Counted from the first letter of the stretch, positions 1-8,690 are shown. The stretch is 64,000 nucleotides of DNA from Candidatus Obscuribacterales bacterium (GCA_019745415.1 JAIETF010000028.1:1-64000); one strand, 5' to 3'. Numbers and translations are program-made. The notes: a model not told the origin generated them from the sequence alone.

Positions 1-30
1 GCCTGAAAATAGCGACTGAGGAGGCATTAA

Positions 31-843
31 GTGGCTGACGGTAACAAAGCGCTGGCTGATATAGGAATTTTCGGCGGTTCCGGCTTTTATAAGCTCTTTG
101 ACGACTATGAAGAAAAGATGGTGGAGACACCCTACGGCGCACCAGCTGCCCCTGTGGCAATCGGCAAAATGGGTGGCAAACGAGTAGCCTTTCTGCCGCG
201 ACATGGCGAGAGACACCAGTTTCCGCCCCATAAGGTGCCGTACAGGGCCAATGTCTATGCCATGAAAAAACTTGGCGTCAGCCGCATCATTTCGCCATGC
301 GCCGCCGGCTCGCTCCAACCAGACGTCAAACCGGGAGAATTTGTGGTGTGCGACCAGTTTGTCGATCGCACCTCGGGACGTACAGATACCTTTTATGATG
401 GACCGATTGCCACCCACGTTTCTCCGGCCGAACTCTATTGCCCTGAGCTAAGAGAACTGGCAGTGGCTGCCGGTGAAAAGTCAGGCATCAAGATGCACAA
501 GCAAGGCACCGTGGTTGTCATTCAAGGACCGCGCTTTTCCACCAAAGCCGAGTCGCGCTGGTTTACCTCCATGGGCTGGGAAGTAATCAATATGACTCAG
601 TACCCCGAAGCTTTTCTGGCTCGCGAACTGGAAATGTGTGTGGTCAATATTTCTTTGATCACCGACTTCGATAGCGGTCTGGTCGGCAATGTCGAGCCGG
701 TTTCGCATTCTGAGGTGGTGAAAGTTTTTGGGCAGAATATCTCAAAACTGCAAAGCTTGCTCAAAAATCTAATCAGCGAAATTCCCGATGTGCGCGAAAA
801 ATGCGACTGTCCCGACACTCTCAAACATGCACGCATTGAGTAG
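31..843 (+). CDS. mtnP: S-methyl-5'-thioadenosine phosphorylase
   Basis: This enzyme phosphorolyses methylthioadenosine, a by-product of polyamine and SAM metabolism, to adenine and methylthioribose-1-phosphate in the cytoplasm. The 270-residue length is normal for the family. The N-terminal GIFGGSGFY phosphate loop, the FLPRHGERHQFPPHKVPYRAN block, the Ser-Pro-Cys-Ala-Ala-Gly-Ser segment, the IQGPRFST segment and the NMTQYPEAFLARE block with the nucleoside-contacting Met are all visible and are diagnostic of MTAP-type purine nucleoside phosphorylases. A GTG start follows a GAGG element about 7 bases upstream. The hypoxanthine and guanine salvage genes lie some 8 kb away and may act on related purines. 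The match is strong. Distinguishing MTAP from 5'-methylthioinosine phosphorylase would need a substrate test. Confidence 0.93.
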   Translation: MADGNKALADIGIFGGSGFYKLFDDYEEKMVETPYGAPAAPVAIGKMGGKRVAFLPRHGERHQFPPHKVPYRANVYAMKKLGVSRIISPCAAGSLQPDVKPGEFVVCDQFVDRTSGRTDTFYDGPIATHVSPAELYCPELRELAVAAGEKSGIKMHKQGTVVVIQGPRFSTKAESRWFTSMGWEVINMTQYPEAFLARELEMCVVNISLITDFDSGLVGNVEPVSHSEVVKVFGQNISKLQSLLKNLISEIPDVREKCDCPDTLKHARIE

Positions 844-880
844 AATCACTGTGATTAGACTCGCTTAGAGTAAAAATATC

Positions 881-1075
881 ATGTTCAGAAATCTCTCAGT
901 CAATCATTTAGTGGCGCTCCTGGCCTTTGTTTTGGCCCTGGCTTCCTTTTTGGTTTTGCGCCGCTACCACATGCCCGACAAAGTCTGCGTGGGTGGAGCC
1001 ATACTATCTATATTGGCTGTGGGAATTTTCTGGTCATGCGTTCTTTTGGGCACAGACGATGACGAAGAGGAATGA
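881..1075 (+). CDS. small two-helix membrane protein
   Basis: A 64-residue protein of unknown function. It has two hydrophobic helices (about residues 8-26 and 36-57) joined by a short basic loop (RRYHMPDK), and an acidic tail of six Asp/Glu residues. Its stop codon lies one base before the ATG of the following M16 peptidase, and its 3' end carries that gene's GAGG ribosome binding site, so the two are very probably co-transcribed and translationally coupled. No family was recognised. The initiating ATG lacks a strong Shine-Dalgarno sequence. It could be an accessory of the M16 pair or simply an inner membrane protein. Confidence 0.6.
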   Translation: MFRNLSVNHLVALLAFVLALASFLVLRRYHMPDKVCVGGAILSILAVGIFWSCVLLGTDDDEEE

Positions 1076-1076
1076 G

Positions 1077-2492
1077 ATGGTCAGCCGTAAATTAAAATGC
1101 CGCCAGTCAGCCTTAGCTGCCTTGACTCTTTTGGCAATTATGCAGACTGGCGCTTTGCCGAGCAGCGCCGCCGAAACCGAGAAAACTACTGCAGTCAAGA
1201 TCGATATCAAAAAGCCTTTGATTCCAGTAACTCGCGACTATACACTCAAGAACGGTCTAAGGCTGATTGTCTCAGAAGATCATTCGGCACCAGTGGCGGC
1301 GCTCGTTCTGATTTACGATGTCGGCGCCAGAGACGAGCAGAAAGGCCGCTCGGGTTTTGCCCATTTCTTTGAGCATATGATGTTTCAAGGCTCAGACAAT
1401 GTGGGCAAGATGGACCATTTCAAATATATAGAGAATGTTGGGGGCACACTCAATGCTTCTACCCATGCTGATTTCACCAATTATTTCGAGAAAGTGCCGA
1501 GCAACCAAATAGAGCTCTGTCTCTGGCTCGAATCAGATCGCATGCGCTCGCTCAAGATAAACGCCGAGAACTTCAAAAATCAGCTTGAGACCGTAAAAGA
1601 AGAGAAGAGGATGCGAGTGGACAACCAAGCCTACGCACCGGCCTCGATTAGATTAGAAGAGTTGGCTTTCGATAATTGGGCCAATGGGCATCCAACCATC
1701 GGCTATTTTGAAGACCTTGAAGCCTCAGGTCTGAAAGACGTGAAACAGTTCTTCGACACCTACTATGCACCTAATAACGCCACCTTGGCTATTGTCGGCG
1801 ATGTCAATGCCGATGAAATGGTGAAGCTGACCGAGAAATATTTTGGCACCATTCCGAGGGCCAAGGTGCCTTCTCGTCCAGATCTCTCTGAACCCAAACA
1901 AAGCAAGCCAAAAGCCGAAGTCGTAGAAGACAAACAAGCCCAGATGCCCGCCTTTTGGCTTGCCTGGAAGGCACCGGGAAGAAGAGAGAAAGATTTTTAT
2001 GCTCTCAATATCTTGCAGAATATTCTCTCAACGGGCGAATCATCAAGACTCTATCAACGCATGGTCAAAGGCGAACAAGTAGCTCTCTCGGTTAGCTGCT
2101 CTTATGAAGAGAGAAGAGGCCCATCTCTGTTTGAATCTTTCGTCATTCTCAAACCAGGACACTCACCCGAAAAAGTAAAAGACATCCTGCTTTCTGAAAT
2201 TGAGAAAGTGCAAAAGGAGAAAGTGAGTGCCGAAGAATTACAGAAATCGAAAAACCAGATTTTGAGAGGTCTATTTTCGTCATCATCTTACAACTCATTG
2301 CAAAGAAGCCTGGGCCGAGCGGAGTTGCTGGCTGAGTATACAGCCTTCTTCAAAGACCCCACTTTGATAGACAAAGACCTCGATACTTATATGGGCATCA
2401 CTGCCGAAGATATACAAGATTTAGCTCGTCGCCTCTTCACCAAAGAAGGAATGACCACTTTGGATGTTAAGCCCGTAGCCGCAAAGAAATAG
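1077..2492 (+). CDS. M16 family zinc peptidase, catalytic chain
   Basis: A 471-residue secreted or periplasmic metallopeptidase. The ATG at 1077 was chosen over upstream in-frame codons because it follows a GAGG site and opens a signal peptide (basic N-terminus, hydrophobic core, Ala-rich cleavage region near residue 30). The inverted zinc motif HFFEH is at residues 96-100, and a third-ligand Glu lies near residue 176 in the KEEKRM segment, the spacing expected for M16. The C-terminal half has the non-catalytic M16 fold, but the Arg/Tyr substrate-binding pair typical of that half is not obvious here (ALSVS in place of a Tyr-containing stretch). The next gene encodes the complementary chain 23 bases downstream, so a two-chain M16B enzyme is likely. 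Confidence 0.88.
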   Translation: MVSRKLKCRQSALAALTLLAIMQTGALPSSAAETEKTTAVKIDIKKPLIPVTRDYTLKNGLRLIVSEDHSAPVAALVLIYDVGARDEQKGRSGFAHFFEHMMFQGSDNVGKMDHFKYIENVGGTLNASTHADFTNYFEKVPSNQIELCLWLESDRMRSLKINAENFKNQLETVKEEKRMRVDNQAYAPASIRLEELAFDNWANGHPTIGYFEDLEASGLKDVKQFFDTYYAPNNATLAIVGDVNADEMVKLTEKYFGTIPRAKVPSRPDLSEPKQSKPKAEVVEDKQAQMPAFWLAWKAPGRREKDFYALNILQNILSTGESSRLYQRMVKGEQVALSVSCSYEERRGPSLFESFVILKPGHSPEKVKDILLSEIEKVQKEKVSAEELQKSKNQILRGLFSSSSYNSLQRSLGRAELLAEYTAFFKDPTLIDKDLDTYMGITAEDIQDLARRLFTKEGMTTLDVKPVAAKK

Positions 2493-2515
2493 GATTGAGG
2501 GATTAAGAGACAGTC

Positions 2516-4114
2516 ATGTTGAAAAACAAAATGAACAAACAAGCTTTATTCGCCCAATCGATTTTGCTGGCATTAGCTTTCAGCTTGCAGAATGCGGCGG
2601 TCGCAGCGGCTCCAATAGTTAATGGAGAAGCAAAGGTAAAGCCCAATTCGGTGAAAACCAAAGCAGCATTAAACAGAATAGGAAGCCAAAAGAAGAGCGA
2701 AATCGCTCAACCAAAAGCAGTGAGCGCTGAAGCTATTAAGACTGAAACTATAGACGAGTCTTTCCGCAAATCAGCTCCGGTTTTGCCTAAACCAAGACCG
2801 TTCACTTTGCCTAAGATTGAAAAGCATCGCCTTTCAAATGGGCTAGAGGTACAGTTTCTAGAAGACCACCGCTTTCCCTTCACTTCTTTCAATTTTGGCT
2901 TCAAGACTGGCTCGGCCTATGAAAGCAAAGACCTTACCGGCGTAGCCGATGCTACGGCCAAGATGCTTAATGAAGGCACCGAAACTCTAAGCAGCAAAGC
3001 TCTGGCCGATAAGGTCGAGTTCATGGGAGGTGCCATTAAGGCCAGTGCCGACTACGACTATAGTATTCTCAGCGCATCCTGCCTATCTGCTTACAATCAA
3101 AATATGCTCGACTTGCTGGGAGACGTCCTTCTTCATCCCAGTTTTCCTGAAGATGAGTTGAAGCTTTTCAAAGTCAATTCTATCCAGTCTCTCGCCATGA
3201 AAAGGTCTCAACCAGACTTCCTCGTGGAAGAACGCTTTTCTAAAGTCGTTTTCGGCAATCACCCTTATTCATTGGTATCGCCCAGTGAAAGCGATATCAA
3301 TAAATTGACCAGGGCCGATCTGGTGGATTTTCACCACGCCAATTATGTGCCCAACAATGCCGTGCTGATTATCGTCGGCGATGTTAATGCAAGCGAAACC
3401 TTGCAATATCTGGAAAAGACCCTGGCAAAAAATTGGCCGAGCAAACCAATAGAAGCCAATAAATTAGAACTAGCCCCCGAGAAAAGAGAGCGCAAAATCT
3501 ATCTGGTCGACCGTCCAGGCTCAGTGCAAACTTCTATCAGAGTGGGAAATCTTTCCATCAGAAGAGATGACCCAGACTATTACGCCATGCTTGTGGCAAA
3601 CCAGATACTGGGTGGCACAGCCCACGCGCGTCTCTTCATGAATATTCGAGAAGACAAAGGTTACACCTATGGCGCCTATAGTCGCCTGGCGCCGCGCCGC
3701 GAACCAGGAGCCTTCTTCGCAAAAGCAGAAGTGCGCACCGAGGTGACCAATCCTTCCCTTCTGGAGTTTATCTATGAGCTGACAAAGATGCGCACTACCA
3801 GGGTTAAACCAGATGAGTTGAAGGCTGCAAAAAATTACCTAGCTGGCTCCTTCCAACTAGGGCTGGAGACCCAGGCAGGTATCGCCCAGAGATTATTGGA
3901 AGCCAATATCTATAATCTCAGCGACGACTATCTTGAGAAATACGCCGACAAGATCATGGCAGTGAACGAGGATGACGTGCAGAAAGCCGCCCAAAAGCTA
4001 ATTGACGAGAACAACCTGGTTATCTGTGTTGTCGGCGATGCCGGCAAAATCAAAAATGAACTTGCTCTCTTTGCACCGGTAGCGGTTTACGACAGCGACG
4101 GTAAACTGAAATAA
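2516..4114 (+). CDS. M16 family peptidase-like partner chain, non-catalytic
   Basis: A 532-residue exported protein with an N-terminal signal segment (residues about 8-32) and a Lys/Ala-rich linker of about 60 residues before the M16 fold. At the place of the HxxEH zinc motif it reads GVADATAKMLNEG, so no zinc ligands remain. It keeps the Arg-x5-Tyr pattern (REDKGYTYGAY) that in two-chain M16B enzymes contributes the substrate carboxylate-binding pair. It follows the catalytic chain by 23 bases in the same direction. The pair matches the known arrangement in which one subunit carries zinc and the other carries R/Y. A stand-alone chaperone-like role cannot be excluded. Confidence 0.85.
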   Translation: MLKNKMNKQALFAQSILLALAFSLQNAAVAAAPIVNGEAKVKPNSVKTKAALNRIGSQKKSEIAQPKAVSAEAIKTETIDESFRKSAPVLPKPRPFTLPKIEKHRLSNGLEVQFLEDHRFPFTSFNFGFKTGSAYESKDLTGVADATAKMLNEGTETLSSKALADKVEFMGGAIKASADYDYSILSASCLSAYNQNMLDLLGDVLLHPSFPEDELKLFKVNSIQSLAMKRSQPDFLVEERFSKVVFGNHPYSLVSPSESDINKLTRADLVDFHHANYVPNNAVLIIVGDVNASETLQYLEKTLAKNWPSKPIEANKLELAPEKRERKIYLVDRPGSVQTSIRVGNLSIRRDDPDYYAMLVANQILGGTAHARLFMNIREDKGYTYGAYSRLAPRREPGAFFAKAEVRTEVTNPSLLEFIYELTKMRTTRVKPDELKAAKNYLAGSFQLGLETQAGIAQRLLEANIYNLSDDYLEKYADKIMAVNEDDVQKAAQKLIDENNLVICVVGDAGKIKNELALFAPVAVYDSDGKLK

Positions 4115-4153
4115 AGCCTATTGCTTAGACTGATTTCTTAGACCTAAGTGAGC

Positions 4154-5122
4154 TCAACGCAGTCCGGTCTGACAAATGAGGCTGAAAATCTGCTCGGCTT
4201 GTATTGTTTCAGGAGCTACTGAATCAAGCTCCAGTAGCTTGTTTACATGCTTCTCCATGGCATCGAGCTGCCAGGCGGCCAGTTCAATTGTTACCAGTGT
4301 GGAATAAGCAAAGATCGAACTAGCATTCTGCTTGATTAACATTGCCATCAGATCACGAGCACGCTCTTCCTCTCCGTTGGAAAGTTCAATCAAAGCCAAA
4401 CGAGGATAGACCCAATCAAAACCAGCTTCGTCTCGCAACAGCTCAAGCAGAAGCGGTCTAGCCTGACTTTCCTTTTTGGTATAAATAAACTTGAGAGCAT
4501 CAAGAAACTTAGACATAGACTGATTGCGAATTTCCTTAAGCGGCAGTCTGGTCTTTCTCAAAACTCTCGCTCTCTCTCCTTCGGCATCGCCGCAGGCAAT
4601 AGCACGATCTAAGGCCTTGCGCATCGGCTCGACATAGCCCAACTTTTCAAACCGTTCGGCCATAGTCAGGTACTGTCTGGCCGAACCGCCTTCGGGCACA
4701 TAATGAACAGGCAAGCCAACATGGGGAAGGACAACGTCCTCCAAGACCTTATGCACTGTATCGCCAGCCAACTTGCCGACAAAATCAAAGGCAAAAACAG
4801 CTTTATCTTTAGCTTTACGAGTCAGTTCATTCTTGTCCAAAAGCCGCCCCCCTTCACCGGCGGCATACTTTACCAATTCAGAAGCTGTCTCCTGCACACC
4901 AGTGACAGTATCGGTAACAAACACAGAAGCCTGAACAGCTGTCATCAAAGCCAGCATCTTACGTCTTTCGGCTTCGGGCATCGCCCCCTCTGGGGATAGA
5001 CGTAAAACTTGCTTGCTGCAAAAAGACATCTGCGACAACCAAACAAGTGCCTGGTAACGCAGCATTAGCCTTTGATAGTCGAGAACATCCAGGTCGCCGG
5101 GCACTACTTTTGGTGGCAGCAT
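4154..5122 (-). CDS. hypothetical protein with TPR-like C-terminus
   Basis: A 322-residue protein with no recognised family. The N-terminal half is helical, with a Lys-rich stretch (KNELTRKAKDKAV) followed by a weakly amphipathic segment. The C-terminal 150 residues form short helix pairs with Ala/Leu spacing resembling degenerate TPR or HEAT repeats. There is no clear signal peptide or membrane helix. It lies 31 bases downstream of the single-span membrane protein at 5154-5855 in the same direction, so the two probably form an operon, and it converges on the M16 pair. It may be a cytoplasmic partner of the membrane protein. Confidence 0.6.
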   Translation of the reverse strand: MLPPKVVPGDLDVLDYQRLMLRYQALVWLSQMSFCSKQVLRLSPEGAMPEAERRKMLALMTAVQASVFVTDTVTGVQETASELVKYAAGEGGRLLDKNELTRKAKDKAVFAFDFVGKLAGDTVHKVLEDVVLPHVGLPVHYVPEGGSARQYLTMAERFEKLGYVEPMRKALDRAIACGDAEGERARVLRKTRLPLKEIRNQSMSKFLDALKFIYTKKESQARPLLLELLRDEAGFDWVYPRLALIELSNGEEERARDLMAMLIKQNASSIFAYSTLVTIELAAWQLDAMEKHVNKLLELDSVAPETIQAEQIFSLICQTGLR

Positions 5123-5153
5123 TTGAACACGACTCTATTTATGTGACGGTATC

Positions 5154-5855
5154 TCAGTACCAGGTATACTCAGTTATTGTACCGTCAGTATATGTAATCT
5201 CGCCACCGCTTGGGTGATCTCCAGCCCAGGGCGAATAGTTATAACGCTTAGCCACCTTGACTCGGTTATGTCCTTTACGAGCAATTTTGCGCTTGCGCTC
5301 TTTTCTGACCGCCTTCTTTTCCGGCTCGGCGGTATTCTTATCTGATTTATCAGCCTTGACCTCATCTATAAAGACCGGCTGATGAGGTTTGAGCGCCGGA
5401 AAGACTCTATAGAAACCGGCAGTCAGAGCTTCCGGCTTGATACTTTGACTGGCCTTATAGAGGTGGTAAGAGGCAAAAGCCAAAAGCCCAACCAAAGCAA
5501 TACCAACAAAACTGCGTCCAGCTAGAAAGAGAAAATCGCGCACCATGGCTTGCCGCGCTATTCTCCAACCCATGTCTGAGGAAGATGCATCTGCCGCAAT
5601 TCTAGAACTAGGACTAAAATCTCCAGGATCTGTAGAGTCTATAGAGCCTGTCGACTCTTTCGAGTCCCAATCCTGAATCTCTTCGATCTTGATATCTTCA
5701 GACTTACGGGAAGCATCGGCAAAATCTATTTTCGCCATTTCCAGAGTAGCGGTAAGACCCTGCAACTCTTCCTCCAATTCAGAGAGTTCCTCGTCTGCAT
5801 CGAATTCACTCTGATAAGAGCCGGGGGCAAAACAAATTGTTTCTGAGCTGGCCAT
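5154..5855 (-). CDS. hypothetical single-pass membrane protein
   Basis: A 233-residue protein. Residues about 17-45 are acidic and heptad-like (EEL, LEEELQG), suggesting a short coiled coil. A Ser-rich linker follows, then one transmembrane helix near residues 110-130 (LVGLLAFASYHLY). The C-terminal part is strongly basic (KKAVRKERKRKIARK) and then Tyr/Trp-rich to the end (ITEYTWY). The acidic cytoplasmic half and basic distal half are unusual. The family is not recognised. The ATG at 5855 lies directly below a 12-base palindrome that includes its AGG ribosome binding element. It leads the operon with the gene at 4154-5122. Confidence 0.6.
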   Translation of the reverse strand: MASSETICFAPGSYQSEFDADEELSELEEELQGLTATLEMAKIDFADASRKSEDIKIEEIQDWDSKESTGSIDSTDPGDFSPSSRIAADASSSDMGWRIARQAMVRDFLFLAGRSFVGIALVGLLAFASYHLYKASQSIKPEALTAGFYRVFPALKPHQPVFIDEVKADKSDKNTAEPEKKAVRKERKRKIARKGHNRVKVAKRYNYSPWAGDHPSGGEITYTDGTITEYTWY

Positions 5856-5860
5856 TTCTA

Positions 5861-5872
5861 CCTATATATAGG
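5861..5872. promoter_or_regulatory. 12-base palindrome at the 5' end of a membrane protein gene
   Basis: The perfect palindrome CCTATATATAGG lies 6-17 bases before the ATG of the leftward gene at 5855, and its AGG supplies that gene's ribosome binding site. It could be an operator or a weak -10 region. Function is inferred from position only. Confidence 0.35.
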
Positions 5873-6057
5873 TTTGGAACTGTGTGCTGGAACAAAGAGC
5901 TAAGGTGCCACAGATGCCTGCCGATGTCAACATCGAAGCCAGAGACATGCCGCCTATGGACCGCAGACCAATTTAGAAAGCCCAACCCTAGAGTGTAAAG
6001 GGCAATATAAATCGTCGCTCATCAACTTTGCAAAAGGGCAAAGTCTAGACTAATCTC

Positions 6058-6086
6058 CTGACAAGCTTCAGTGTTTTTACTAGTAT
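6058..6086 (+). promoter_or_regulatory. sigma70-like promoter upstream of cpaB
   Basis: CTGACA and TAGTAT are separated by exactly 17 bases, each one or two mismatches from consensus. The element points at cpaB, about 110 bases downstream. The call rests on sequence match and spacing only. Confidence 0.55.
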
Positions 6087-6198
6087 CTCGCCAACGCTCT
6101 CTGGAAGAATGGTAGAAGTTGCCGAGATCTTCCATGTCTGCAACATATTCAAACTTATGATTTAAAAATCCAGTGATTGAGAAATCCAGGAGGTGTGA

Positions 6199-7152
6199 AT
6201 GAATCCACTACGCTCTCTATTTTTGCTGCTCTCACGCACGCCCCCAACCTTGATGGTAGCGGTCATAGTCGGGCTTTCAGTCGTAATCACCATGGCGATT
6301 ACGACAAGTTCCGACGCCAACAGAAGAGAATTAGAAGAAGCCATAAAGAAAGCTCAAGAAAAATCATCGGCAAAACTAAAAGTGGTTTATGCAGAAAAAG
6401 ATATTCCGGCCGGAGCCAATATCGAAGCAGATTGGCTTAGTGAAAAAGAAATAGAAGCAGGAAGAGCCCCTCTGGATGCACTTCCCAGTGCTTCCAGCGC
6501 CATTGGTCGCACGACTAAATATGGTGTCAGCGCCGGTCAACTTCTATCTTCACATGACCTAGCACCTCTGGGTATAGCTATCGACTTCAATTCCCGTCTC
6601 AAAGAGGGAATGAGAGCCGTCACCTTTGCTGTAGATTCTAATTCAGGTGTTGCCGGCTTTATTGAACCACAGAGCCATGTTGATGTACTTTCGATGGTGG
6701 GTAATGGCGCCGAAACTAGAGTAGCACCGATTCTCTCTGACGTTGAAATCATTGCCGTAGGTCAGACCTATGAAAGAGCCCCCAAGGGCGGTGCCAATCC
6801 AGCGTCTTCAGTAACTGTGGCGGTAACCCCCGAAGACACACAGAAGCTAGTCAAAGCCGTTGCCGCAAGCAAGCTCTATCTCTCACTGCGCAATGACAAA
6901 GATCATAGTCCAGTAACTACGGTAGACGTAACCGCGCTCTTCGCTCAACCGAAGAAAACTGTCGCCAACGAGCCTGTACTCACCGCACTGGAACCACCGC
7001 CGATGCCCGGTCTCCCCGACATCACCCCCGGTCCGATTCCATTGCATTTGAATGGCTCAGCACCAATGGCGGTGAATGTTCCCCCACCCTTGCACGAAAT
7101 CGAGATTTGGTCTGGCAATAAGAAAGATGTGCTGCAAGTAGCTAAGCAATAG
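6199..7152 (+). CDS. cpaB: Flp/Tad pilus assembly protein CpaB (RcpC)
   Basis: A 317-residue protein with an N-terminal transmembrane helix (about residues 18-37), a helical stalk, then a SAF domain (LKVVYAEKDIPAGANIEADWL, residues about 55-110) and an RcpC/CpaB domain (about 125-250, including AVTFAVDSNSGVAGFIEPQSHVDVL). In Tad pilus systems CpaB sits in the periplasm and supports secretin and pilus assembly. The Pro-rich C-terminal tail (about residues 270-300) is an addition. The start is fixed by a strong AGGAGGT site. No other core Tad assembly genes (CpaC, CpaF, TadB/C) are present in the window, although TadE/TadG-like genes lie at 7.2 kb and 29.5-35 kb. A terminator follows immediately. 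Confidence 0.9.
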   Translation: MNPLRSLFLLLSRTPPTLMVAVIVGLSVVITMAITTSSDANRRELEEAIKKAQEKSSAKLKVVYAEKDIPAGANIEADWLSEKEIEAGRAPLDALPSASSAIGRTTKYGVSAGQLLSSHDLAPLGIAIDFNSRLKEGMRAVTFAVDSNSGVAGFIEPQSHVDVLSMVGNGAETRVAPILSDVEIIAVGQTYERAPKGGANPASSVTVAVTPEDTQKLVKAVAASKLYLSLRNDKDHSPVTTVDVTALFAQPKKTVANEPVLTALEPPPMPGLPDITPGPIPLHLNGSAPMAVNVPPPLHEIEIWSGNKKDVLQVAKQ

Positions 7153-7180
7153 AGCTAAGCGAATTAACCAAGCAGGAAAA

Positions 7181-7219
7181 ACAAAGAAGTGAAGCAGGCT
7201 TTCACTTCTTTGTCTTTTT
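7181..7219. terminator. bidirectional intrinsic terminator
   Basis: A perfect 13-base-pair stem (7181-7193 with 7201-7213) with a 7-base loop is followed by CTTTTTTG on the plus strand and by a shorter T-run on the minus strand. It sits between the converging cpaB and the TadE-like gene and probably serves both. Confidence 0.85.
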
Positions 7220-7227
7220 TGTTTCCC

Positions 7228-8019
7228 TTACTTACTAATCTCTTCGGGTAAGCCCTGCTCGACCGAATCATTCTCATTCTTAGAGCCGGAGGAAAAGCCC
7301 GCGGGCGGATTGACCTTGTGGGTGCCTTGACAGTTCTTGGGATTTTTCAATTTAAAGACATATGTTGTGTGAAACCACATATGCATACGATCGTTTTCCA
7401 AAACTGAAGCATCACTCAATAAGAATGAAGCCGGCACGAGCACTTTGGTGGACATAGTCACTGTTATCTTGCGCAGTTTCGGAGTAATCATATCTTCCAA
7501 GCCTGTCATGCATGGCTTTTCGATGAACAAGCCGGGATTGGCACAACCATCGAGATAGTGCCAGGCAGCATACTGCACATTGCGTGTATCTTTACCGTCC
7601 ATGGCTGCTTTTCCAGCCAGATAGGCGGCGGTCTTGCAGCAGCGCTTGTTGTAGTCTTTGGCGAGACCGAGCACCGCCACATTCATGGCAATTATAGAGA
7701 GCAAGGCAAGGAATAAGGTACCAAAGCCGAGTTCCAGAATATCTTCTTTTTTCTTTTTGTTCTTCTTTGGCTGAGAAACAGGTTTTTCAGCAGATGCAAG
7801 TGGAACTTTCTGAGAATCCGGGGGCAGTGGTTCGGAAGCCTCAGTGGCCTCAGACTTAGTTTCGGACTTAGTCTCAGACTCAGTTTCGGACTTAGTCTCA
7901 GACTCAGTTTCGGACTCAGTTTCAGACTTAGTTTCAAGACCCGAGTCTAGACCAGATTCGGCTTGGCTTGCTTCATCCTTTTCTCGTTTGTCTGCGTTGT
8001 CGCTAGCTAATTCTGACAA
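7228..8019 (-). CDS. TadE/TadG-like membrane protein with Ser-Glu-Thr repeat N-terminus
   Basis: The protein has three parts. An acidic N-terminus carries seven tandem four-residue units of the form E-T-K/E-S. A Lys-rich stretch (KKNKKKKED) follows, then one transmembrane helix in TadE/TadG style (LELGFGTLFLALLSII with downstream DYNKRCCKTAAYLAG). The last part is a 150-residue extracytoplasmic domain with several Cys. The frame is open to a TTG at 8037 touching the hpt stop, but the TTG at 8019 has an AAAGGG site 6 bases upstream and is preferred (263 residues). The downstream position after hpt suggests co-transcription. A role as a minor pseudopilin-like protein is inferred from the helix pattern. 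Confidence 0.65.
   Translation of the reverse strand: MSELASDNADKREKDEASQAESGLDSGLETKSETESETESETKSETESETKSETKSEATEASEPLPPDSQKVPLASAEKPVSQPKKNKKKKEDILELGFGTLFLALLSIIAMNVAVLGLAKDYNKRCCKTAAYLAGKAAMDGKDTRNVQYAAWHYLDGCANPGLFIEKPCMTGLEDMITPKLRKITVTMSTKVLVPASFLLSDASVLENDRMHMWFHTTYVFKLKNPKNCQGTHKVNPPAGFSSGSKNENDSVEQGLPEEISK
7849..7935 (-). repeat. 12-base tandem repeat encoding E-T-K/E-S units
   Basis: About seven tandem copies of a 12-base unit, varying at one codon between Lys and Glu, lie inside the N-terminus of the TadE-like gene. In-frame copy number change would alter the length of the acidic segment without a frameshift. Confidence 0.8.
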
Positions 8020-8037
8020 GACATGCCCTTTTCTCAA

Positions 8038-8589
8038 TTAAGAAGACAGTTTTAACTCGCCGAGGAAAGGCAACTCTCTAAACTTCTCAGCATAGTCGAG
8101 ACCATAACCGACCACAAAGAGATCTTCAATTGTAAAACCAACATAGTCGGCTTCGATGGGCACCACTCTTCTAGAAGGTTTATCTAGAAATACAGCCATT
8201 TTCAAAGTAGCTGGATTGAACTGATCCTTGAGATAGTCCATAAAGAAACGAGCGGTTCTGCCGCTATCAATAATATCTTCCACCACCAAAATATGGCGGC
8301 GCGAAATATTGGGAAGCTCTAAATATGGAGTCTGTACATGACCGGAGCTTTCGGTGGCGCTGCCATAGCTTGCCAGTCTGACAAATTCGATTTGCAAGGG
8401 GTCTTCGGTCTTGATATGTCTGACGATATCAGCGAGGAAACAGAAAGCACCTTTCATCACCCCGATGATTACCGGATTCTCAAGCTTGCAAAGGTCCTTA
8501 CTGATCTCTGCGCCAAGCTCTTTGATTCTCTCTTGAATCTCTTCCTGAGAGTAAATGGTCTTGATGCTTTCTACTTGTGGTGTCGCCAT
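8038..8589 (-). CDS. hpt: hypoxanthine phosphoribosyltransferase
   Basis: This enzyme converts hypoxanthine (and often guanine) plus PRPP to IMP or GMP in purine salvage. The 183-residue length is typical. The PRPP-binding loop reads VVEDIIDSGRTA, and the upstream catalytic-region segments IIGVMKGAFCFLADIVRHI and the downstream KPSRRVVPIEADYVGF block fit Hpt. A GAGGGG site lies 8 bases before the ATG. Guanine deaminase lies upstream in the same direction, and the TadE-like gene follows directly. The match is strong; guanine versus hypoxanthine preference is not readable from sequence. Confidence 0.93.
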   Translation of the reverse strand: MATPQVESIKTIYSQEEIQERIKELGAEISKDLCKLENPVIIGVMKGAFCFLADIVRHIKTEDPLQIEFVRLASYGSATESSGHVQTPYLELPNISRRHILVVEDIIDSGRTARFFMDYLKDQFNPATLKMAVFLDKPSRRVVPIEADYVGFTIEDLFVVGYGLDYAEKFRELPFLGELKLSS

Positions 8590-8690
8590 AACTGCCCCTC
8601 TTGAATGGATGTATATTAGCAGGTGAACAGAAGAAGGTAATTAACGGGCCGGCTTGAGTTTAGACTTATTATTCAGACTTCTCGAAATAT

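Larger units (their letters stand above)
5856..6198. other. intergenic region between divergent genes
   Basis: No convincing gene lies in these 343 bases. The stretch holds a 12-base palindrome at its left edge, a good sigma70-like promoter pointing right (6058-6086), and a strong Shine-Dalgarno sequence AGGAGGT (6188-6194) for cpaB. About 110 bases of leader separate the promoter from the cpaB ATG. Confidence 0.6.

Noticed and set aside
1-6. End of an upstream coding region at the window edge
   Set aside because: A stop codon in one frame within the first six bases is not enough to support a gene.
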